In this document: in pieces, positions 6,252 to 9,850 of the stretch | How positions within the stretch are numbered: the stretch's first letter is position 1 | How the letters are laid out: each line of letters opens with the position of its first letter | Assembly: GCA_002432565.1 (NCBI GenBank) | Contig: DJFP01000228.1 | Location: 2,790 to 12,639 of the forward strand | Source of the DNA: Flavobacteriales bacterium UBA5869 | GTDB taxonomy: Bacteria > Bacteroidota > Bacteroidia > Flavobacteriales_D > Crocinitomicaceae | Reading direction: 5' to 3' | DNA: 9,850 bases | Program-made: the position numbers and the translations under genes | The notes under the pieces: model-generated | The model's database searches: none | What the model saw: the letters and a program-made list of their open reading frames with translations, nothing else | What the model was told of the DNA's origin: nothing

Positions 6252-6770
6252 ATGAAAATTGCATTTACAGGAGCTCATCACGTAGGAAAAACGACCCTTG
6301 TTGAAAAAATCCATGCTCTGGTCCCGGAATTCCTGTTCATACCCGAACCTTACCTTGAATTACAGGAAGAAGGACACTTATTTTCCGAAAGACCCAGCCC
6401 GGAAGATCTATCCTTGCAGCTTGAACGTGCACTGGAAAATGTCGAAATAGATGAATTGGACGTTCTGTTCGACCGCTCTCCGCTCGACCTTCTGGCTTAT
6501 ATCCATGTAATCGGTGGAGCTGAGGCATCCAGGAGTTTTTATCTGAAAGTCAAAGAAGCAATGGACGAAATAGACCTGCTGGTATTTGTGGCCATAGAAA
6601 ACCCTGATATCATTGGGTGTCCGGAATCCGAATTCCCCCAATTGCGCAGGCAAGTCAACGATCTGCTGGAAGAATGGATAGATGCTTTTGACGTGGATAC
6701 AATCACTGTCAGCGGAACATTGCCGGAGCGCGAGAAACAGGTCATTGAAGCCATCCTTCGTTTCGATTAA
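6252..6770 (+). CDS. P-loop NTPase/kinase-like protein (AAA_28 type)
   Basis: This 172-residue protein has an N-terminal Walker A motif GAHHVGKTT (7-15) after a beta strand (MKIAFT). PEPY (31-34) and FDRSPLDLLAYI (73-84) follow; the latter resembles the substrate or catalytic segment of NadR-like and other small-molecule kinases of the AAA_28/AAA_33 type. LLVFVAIENPD (109-119) could be the strand carrying nucleotide-base contacts. The size and motif order suggest a small kinase-like enzyme that phosphorylates a nucleoside or other small molecule, but the substrate cannot be told. The methyltransferase gene starts 31 nt downstream on the same strand, so the two are probably co-transcribed. Confidence 0.8.
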   Translation: MKIAFTGAHHVGKTTLVEKIHALVPEFLFIPEPYLELQEEGHLFSERPSPEDLSLQLERALENVEIDELDVLFDRSPLDLLAYIHVIGGAEASRSFYLKVKEAMDEIDLLVFVAIENPDIIGCPESEFPQLRRQVNDLLEEWIDAFDVDTITVSGTLPEREKQVIEAILRFD

Positions 6771-6801
6771 ACTTTTCAGAAGCGGTATGATCTAAGAAAG
6801 T

Positions 6802-7419
6802 ATGAGCAACAACGAAAAGCCGGAATTCTGGGAATCCAACTTCATTCGGAAGCAGGAAATGTGGGGAATCAATCCGGCAAAATCTGCATTAATTACCAAA
6901 GATCTTTTCCGGGAGAAATCCGTGAAGAATGTACTTATCCCCGGGATCGGTTACGGGCGAAATGCGCAGATTTTCAAGGAAAACGGCATGTCAGTAACTG
7001 GAATTGAGATTTCCGAAACAGCTATCCGGTTATTGCGGAAGAATTACGGAATGGATATGATTGTCTATCACGGCTCCGTAACCGATATGCCATTCGATCA
7101 AAATCAGTTTGACGGGATTTTCTGTTACGCACTAATCCATTTGCTGGACACTGAAGAACGCAAAAAACTCATCAGGGACTGCTATAGCCAGCTTACAAAC
7201 GGCGGAACCATGGTCTTTACCGTCATTTCCAAAAAAGCTCCGACTTACGGAACAGGAATCCCCATCGGGAAAGACCGTTTTGAGCAGTTCGGCGGAGTTA
7301 ACATGTTCTTCTACGACGAAGATTCGATCCGGGAGGAATTCGGGGAATTCGGTTTGACCGAGATCCGGGAAGTTGAAGAGAATTTTCCGTTTTATTGGAT
7401 TGTTTGTGAGAGAATTTGA
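6802..7419 (+). CDS. Class I SAM-dependent methyltransferase
   Basis: This 205-residue Rossmann-fold methyltransferase has SAM-binding motif I VLIPGIGYGRNA (44-55), an acidic ribose-binding residue at the end of strand 2 (Glu69 in GIEIS), VTDMPF (93-98) near the adenine, and motif IV-like FDGIFCYALIHLL (103-115). LTNGGTMVFTV (131-141) is the typical strand after the fold's core. The N-terminal ESNFIRKQEMWGINPAKSA is reminiscent of TehB-like and thiopurine-type small-molecule methyltransferases, whose entrance helix carries W and P residues. The acceptor is unknown. The gene follows the P-loop NTPase by 31 nt and ends 23 nt before the convergent hydrolase stop; no terminator hairpin is visible in that short gap. 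Confidence 0.88.
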   Translation: MSNNEKPEFWESNFIRKQEMWGINPAKSALITKDLFREKSVKNVLIPGIGYGRNAQIFKENGMSVTGIEISETAIRLLRKNYGMDMIVYHGSVTDMPFDQNQFDGIFCYALIHLLDTEERKKLIRDCYSQLTNGGTMVFTVISKKAPTYGTGIPIGKDRFEQFGGVNMFFYDEDSIREEFGEFGLTEIREVEENFPFYWIVCERI

Positions 7420-7442
7420 TAATAACTCATATTATTTCTCAT

Positions 7443-8276
7443 TCACCTAAACCTCACAGCATCCCCTTTAAAGGGCTGTGAGACCCAGTTTTCGACGATG
7501 GAATTGAACAATTCGGGATTCAATCTGGGCATTCCGTGTACTTCCCCGGGAGATATACTGAGATTTGCAAAACGGATATTTTTATAAATCCAAAAAGTAT
7601 GCTCTTCCAGAATTAAATCGCGGTCACAGGACATCACCAATACCGGAATGGAAATTTTCTGCAGGTCTTCGGCCTTGATGTGCGGCTGGAACTCCATCAT
7701 GCGGTTTTTCTGCTGTTCGAGTTTCCAGTTTTTGGCAGTATCTCCTTTTGCCAGCATCAGTTCAGCTTCTACGCGTTTATCATGGATCTCCTTTACCGAT
7801 TGGGAAAACAAGCCCGTAGGCTCCGCATTTGCCCCGTAAGACACCAATTGTTTCAGCCCATCCGGGTAATAGATCGCCATGAGCAAGCCAATAATTCCGC
7901 CGTCGCTTTTACCGATGACCGTAACATTTTTCAACTCCAACTCCCGGATTAGAACCGAAAGGTCATTTGCCTGCTGCATGTAAGTCAGGGAATCAGTCCC
8001 CAATTCCGAATTCCCGCGACCCCGGCAATCCACTGCTATGACCTGGTACTTTTTGGAGAAGTATTCAATTTGCGGAGCCCAGCCTTTGATCCCGGTTCCA
8101 TTTCCATGGATCAGCAAAAGCGGTTCTCCACTTCCATAAACCTCATAATACAAGTTCACCCGGTTGATCTTGATGTATTTCCCAACTTCCGCGTTTGAGC
8201 CATAAGGAATGGTATTTTGAGAAAATCCGGGAAGGTAAAATACCGTCAAAGCAAGTAACAAAAGGAATCGGTTCAT
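7443..8276 (-). CDS. Exported alpha/beta hydrolase
   Basis: This 277-residue protein starts with a Sec signal peptide (MNRFLLLLALTVFYLPGFSQ, cleavage around residues 19-20), so it acts in the periplasm or outside the cell. The mature part has the alpha/beta-hydrolase fold. The oxyanion motif is HGNG (57-60), CRGRGNS (84-90) follows the second core strand, and the nucleophile elbow GKSDGG (122-127) has Ser124. The likely acid is Asp220 in SCDRDLI and the base His247 in GEVHGMP, so the triad is complete. It could be an esterase, lipase-like enzyme or haloperoxidase-like hydrolase; the substrate is not predictable. It is divergent from the Crp/Fnr gene, with 74 nt between the start codons, and could share its control region, though no exact TAnnTTTG element is seen there. 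Confidence 0.9.
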   Translation of the reverse strand: MNRFLLLLALTVFYLPGFSQNTIPYGSNAEVGKYIKINRVNLYYEVYGSGEPLLLIHGNGTGIKGWAPQIEYFSKKYQVIAVDCRGRGNSELGTDSLTYMQQANDLSVLIRELELKNVTVIGKSDGGIIGLLMAIYYPDGLKQLVSYGANAEPTGLFSQSVKEIHDKRVEAELMLAKGDTAKNWKLEQQKNRMMEFQPHIKAEDLQKISIPVLVMSCDRDLILEEHTFWIYKNIRFANLSISPGEVHGMPRLNPELFNSIVENWVSQPFKGDAVRFR

Positions 8277-8350
8277 GACAAAGTGAATTTGAATGAATTA
8301 AAAATAGGTATTTGTTTCTTCTCATTTGCTTTCTCGCTATTTTAGTCTTC

Positions 8351-8914
8351 ATGAATGCCAAAGAATTACTCAAAGACCATATTTCGAAAACGATTTCGCT
8401 TTCCGAAGAAGAATTCGAATATGTCTTGTCGCATTTCAAAGAACACTATTTCACCAAAGGGCAAACCATCATTTCTGCCGGCGACAAAGTAAATCACGAA
8501 TATTTTGTAGCGGAAGGATGCCTCAAATCCTTCTACATCAACGAAGAAGTGAAGATGTTTATCCTTCAATTTTCCATGCCAAATTGGTGGACCTCCGACT
8601 TTGAAGCTTTGTATAGCGGAGGCAAAGCAAAGATCAATGTCGACTGTATTACAGACGCAACCGTTTTGGCACTTTCAAACGAAGACCGGGAGAAATTGTG
8701 CCGTGAAATCCATACCGTGGAGCATTTCTTTCGATGGCGCACCAATAAAGGATATGTTGCCACTCAAAAGCGGCTTCTTTCCTTTATGAACAACGATACC
8801 AAACACCGCTACGAAGAACTGCTTGCACTTTACCCACAGCTTTACAACCTCGTTCCAAAACACCTTATTGCCGCATATTTGGGCGTTTCGAGAGAAACCT
8901 TAAGCCGATTATAG
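8351..8914 (+). CDS. Crp/Fnr-family transcriptional regulator
   Basis: This 187-residue protein has a cNMP-binding-type beta-barrel N-terminal domain (about 15-110, with FTKGQTIISAGDKVNHEYFV at 34-53), a dimerisation helix (about 111-145), and a C-terminal winged-helix end containing HLIAAYLGVSRETLSRL. The recognition helix reads RETLSR (181-186), keeping the Arg-Glu-xxx-Arg spacing that in E. coli CRP reads TGTGA half-sites. The canonical cAMP phosphate-binding residues (GEx...R) are not evident, so the ligand is unknown and may not be cAMP; no FNR-type cysteine cluster is present. The start at 8351 is chosen because residues encoded from the earlier ATG at 8312 (MFLLICFLAILVF) are hydrophobic and do not fit this cytoplasmic family. 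The protein stops directly after the recognition helix, a few residues shorter than many relatives. Two CRP-type sites lie 46-98 nt after the stop. Confidence 0.88.
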   Translation: MNAKELLKDHISKTISLSEEEFEYVLSHFKEHYFTKGQTIISAGDKVNHEYFVAEGCLKSFYINEEVKMFILQFSMPNWWTSDFEALYSGGKAKINVDCITDATVLALSNEDREKLCREIHTVEHFFRWRTNKGYVATQKRLLSFMNNDTKHRYEELLALYPQLYNLVPKHLIAAYLGVSRETLSRL

Positions 8915-8959
8915 TCAATAATTAAGGCCATTTAACGAAGCCGGGGCTCTCATTCTGTC

Positions 8960-8975
8960 TGTGATTTAAATCACA
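8960..8975. promoter_or_regulatory. CRP-type operator, distal site
   Basis: TGTGATTTAAATCACA is a perfect 16-bp palindrome of the TGTGA-N6-TCACA class. Its centre (8967.5) is 37 bp upstream of the second site and about 80 bp before the estimated transcription start of the NTF2-fold gene. Confidence 0.75.
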
Positions 8976-8996
8976 TTTTCTCAACACCTTTCCGAT

Positions 8997-9012
8997 TGTG
9001 ATGTATGTCACA
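8997..9012. promoter_or_regulatory. CRP-type operator, proximal site
   Basis: TGTGATGTATGTCACA has both TGTGA and TCACA half-sites perfect with a 6-bp spacer. If the -7 element is CAACTTTG at 9035-9042 and transcription begins near 9046-9049, the site is centred at about -42 to -45, close to the classical class II activator position that replaces a -35/-33 element. A second, offset repeat (GATTGTG 8994-9000 / CACAATC 9011-9017) overlaps it. Confidence 0.75.
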
Positions 9013-9034
9013 CAATCACGTACTTTTTCCGTCT

Positions 9035-9042
9035 CAACTTTG
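9035..9042 (+). promoter_or_regulatory. Candidate -7 element of the NTF2-fold/nitronate monooxygenase operon
   Basis: CAACTTTG differs at one base from TAnnTTTG. No TTG is present at the -33 position, which instead lies just beside the proximal CRP-type site; this would fit an activator-dependent promoter. The leader would be about 20 nt before the ATG at 9067. Confidence 0.4.
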
Positions 9043-9066
9043 TGTTATTCAAACATAAATTCAGCC

Positions 9067-9444
9067 ATGGAAACAAAAACAAACCATCAGGAAGCAATTA
9101 CAGTAGTCATCCATCCGTATTTCAAAGGAATCAAAACCGGCGATACCACGCTTTTAGGACAAACCTTTCACAAAGACGCATTGCTTTTCGCAGATATTAA
9201 TGGAACTCCGTATGCCAAAACACGGAATGACTACCTGAGTGGAGTTGCCACGCGTGTCAGCCCGGAAAAATCAGGTCAGTCATTTGAATCCGAAATCCTT
9301 TCCATTGAAGTGATCAATTCCATCGCAATTGCAAAACTGCATGTCAGAATGTATGCCTTCAATTACTACAATTTCCTAACACTTCATGAAACGGACGATA
9401 ACTGGCTGATCGTCAATAAAACACTAACAAACGTTATTGATTAA
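9067..9444 (+). CDS. NTF2-fold protein, putative lumazine-binding (Lumazine_bd_2) type
   Basis: This 125-residue cytoplasmic protein of the SnoaL/NTF2-like cone fold begins with a helix containing VVIHPYFKGIKTGD (13-26), then FHKDALLF (34-41), ILSIEVINSIAIAKLHV (77-93) and NFLTLHETDDNWLIVNKTL (102-120). This order (HPYxxGxxxGD, FHxDA, IAxAK, LTLxxxDxxWxIVNK) is that of Lumazine_bd_2 (PF12893) proteins, whose function is mostly unknown despite the name. The ATG at 9067 is preferred over the in-frame ATG at 8998, because the latter would lie inside the proximal CRP-type site and upstream of the promoter candidate. The nitronate monooxygenase gene starts 20 nt later, so the two form an operon. 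Confidence 0.85.
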   Translation: METKTNHQEAITVVIHPYFKGIKTGDTTLLGQTFHKDALLFADINGTPYAKTRNDYLSGVATRVSPEKSGQSFESEILSIEVINSIAIAKLHVRMYAFNYYNFLTLHETDDNWLIVNKTLTNVID

Positions 9445-9464
9445 TTCCTTAAATTCAATTCATT

Positions 9465-9850
9465 ATGTGGAACAAGACAAAAGCATCGAAATTAATGGGC
9501 ATTGAATATCCCATTTTGCAGGGACCGTTCGGCGGTGGGTTATCCACGCCCGAATTGGTAGCGACGGTTTCGAACATGGGTGGTTTGGGCGGATACGGAG
9601 CTTACAGTATTTCTCCACAGGAGATTTATCAAGTCGACAAACAGATCAAATCACTCACTAACAAACCTTACAACCTGAACTTATGGGTTTCCGACACGGA
9701 TGCTCCCAACGAAACTGTCAGCGACGAACAATTTGAACAAACAAAAACCCTGTTCAAACCGTATTTTGACCGGGCAGGCATTGAGCTTCCTCTAAAACCT
9801 GATTTCAAAACACGTTTTGAGAACCAATTCCAGGTCATTTTGGATGTAAA
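9465..9850 (+). CDS. Nitronate monooxygenase family protein (N-terminal part, cut by window edge)
   Basis: The frame is open from the ATG at 9465 to the window end and gives 128 residues. The start WNKTKASKLMGIEYPILQGP and the segment STPELVATVSNMGGLGGYGA (27-46) match the FMN-binding N-terminus of the nitronate monooxygenase/2-nitropropane dioxygenase TIM-barrel family (QGP/M..., LA.AVSNAGGLG). These FMN enzymes oxidise alkyl nitronates to carbonyl compounds and nitrite; some family members act as enoyl reductases or have other roles. Residues 70-80 (NLNLWVSDTDA) fit the next core strand. The catalytic His region is beyond the window. The gene follows the NTF2-fold gene by 20 nt and is probably co-transcribed from the promoter near 9035-9042. 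Confidence 0.87.
   Translation, partial: MWNKTKASKLMGIEYPILQGPFGGGLSTPELVATVSNMGGLGGYGAYSISPQEIYQVDKQIKSLTNKPYNLNLWVSDTDAPNETVSDEQFEQTKTLFKPYFDRAGIELPLKPDFKTRFENQFQVILDV

Noticed and set aside
8939..8948. AGCC-GG-GGCT mini-palindrome after the Crp/Fnr gene as a terminator
   Set aside because: The stem is only 4 bp with a 2-nt loop and no T-tract follows.
8998..9066. Upstream ATG extending the NTF2-fold protein by 23 residues
   Set aside because: It lies inside the proximal CRP-type site and upstream of the promoter candidate, and the added residues do not fit the family.

Overview
The window looks like chromosomal DNA from a member of the Bacteroidota, probably Flavobacteriales. The evidence is a secreted protein with a type IX secretion (T9SS) C-terminal sorting domain, several promoter candidates of the Bacteroidota type (TAnnTTTG, in one case with TTG 19 nt upstream), weak or absent Shine-Dalgarno sequences, and signal peptides ending in SQ. 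A Fluviicola/Crocinitomicaceae-like host is my guess from general character, not shown by the sequence.

Left part (1-2333): the C-terminal end of a sigma factor that looks like the ECF41/SigJ type, a hairpin-containing intergenic region, a 568-residue T9SS-exported protein with a strong GAAA-loop terminator behind it, and a small predicted membrane protein.

Centre left (2353-3885, minus strand): the most interesting unit. Two paralogous small peptides (60 and 61 residues) share the leader-like start MKLxAxLLQAI and the C-terminal motif CPACGMG. They are followed, by a 4-nt ATGA overlap, by a DUF692/MNIO (multinuclear non-heme iron-dependent oxidase) family protein with about 90 extra residues at its C-terminus. 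This is the architecture of a RiPP (ribosomally made, post-translationally modified peptide) operon with two substrates. The MNIO start is better placed at the ATG at 3495 than at the upstream TTG.

Centre (3886-6073): an AT-rich divergent control region holds a perfect 14-bp inverted repeat and promoter candidates facing both ways. Rightward from it runs a radical SAM protein with a helix-hairpin-helix, translationally coupled (ATGA) to a DUF4130/TIGR03915-type partner. This is the known two-gene putative DNA repair/modification pair, elsewhere linked to UdgX-type uracil-DNA glycosylases.

Right part (6252-9850): a small P-loop NTPase of the AAA_28 type and a class I SAM methyltransferase (likely co-transcribed), a convergent exported alpha/beta hydrolase, and a divergent Crp/Fnr-family regulator. 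The regulator's recognition helix carries the RExxxR pattern of E. coli CRP. Between it and the next operon are two perfect TGTGA-N6-TCACA sites. That operon encodes a putative lumazine-binding-like NTF2-fold protein and the start of a nitronate monooxygenase, which runs off the window. The geometry suggests the regulator controls this operon. No tRNA, rRNA, CRISPR array or insertion sequence was seen.
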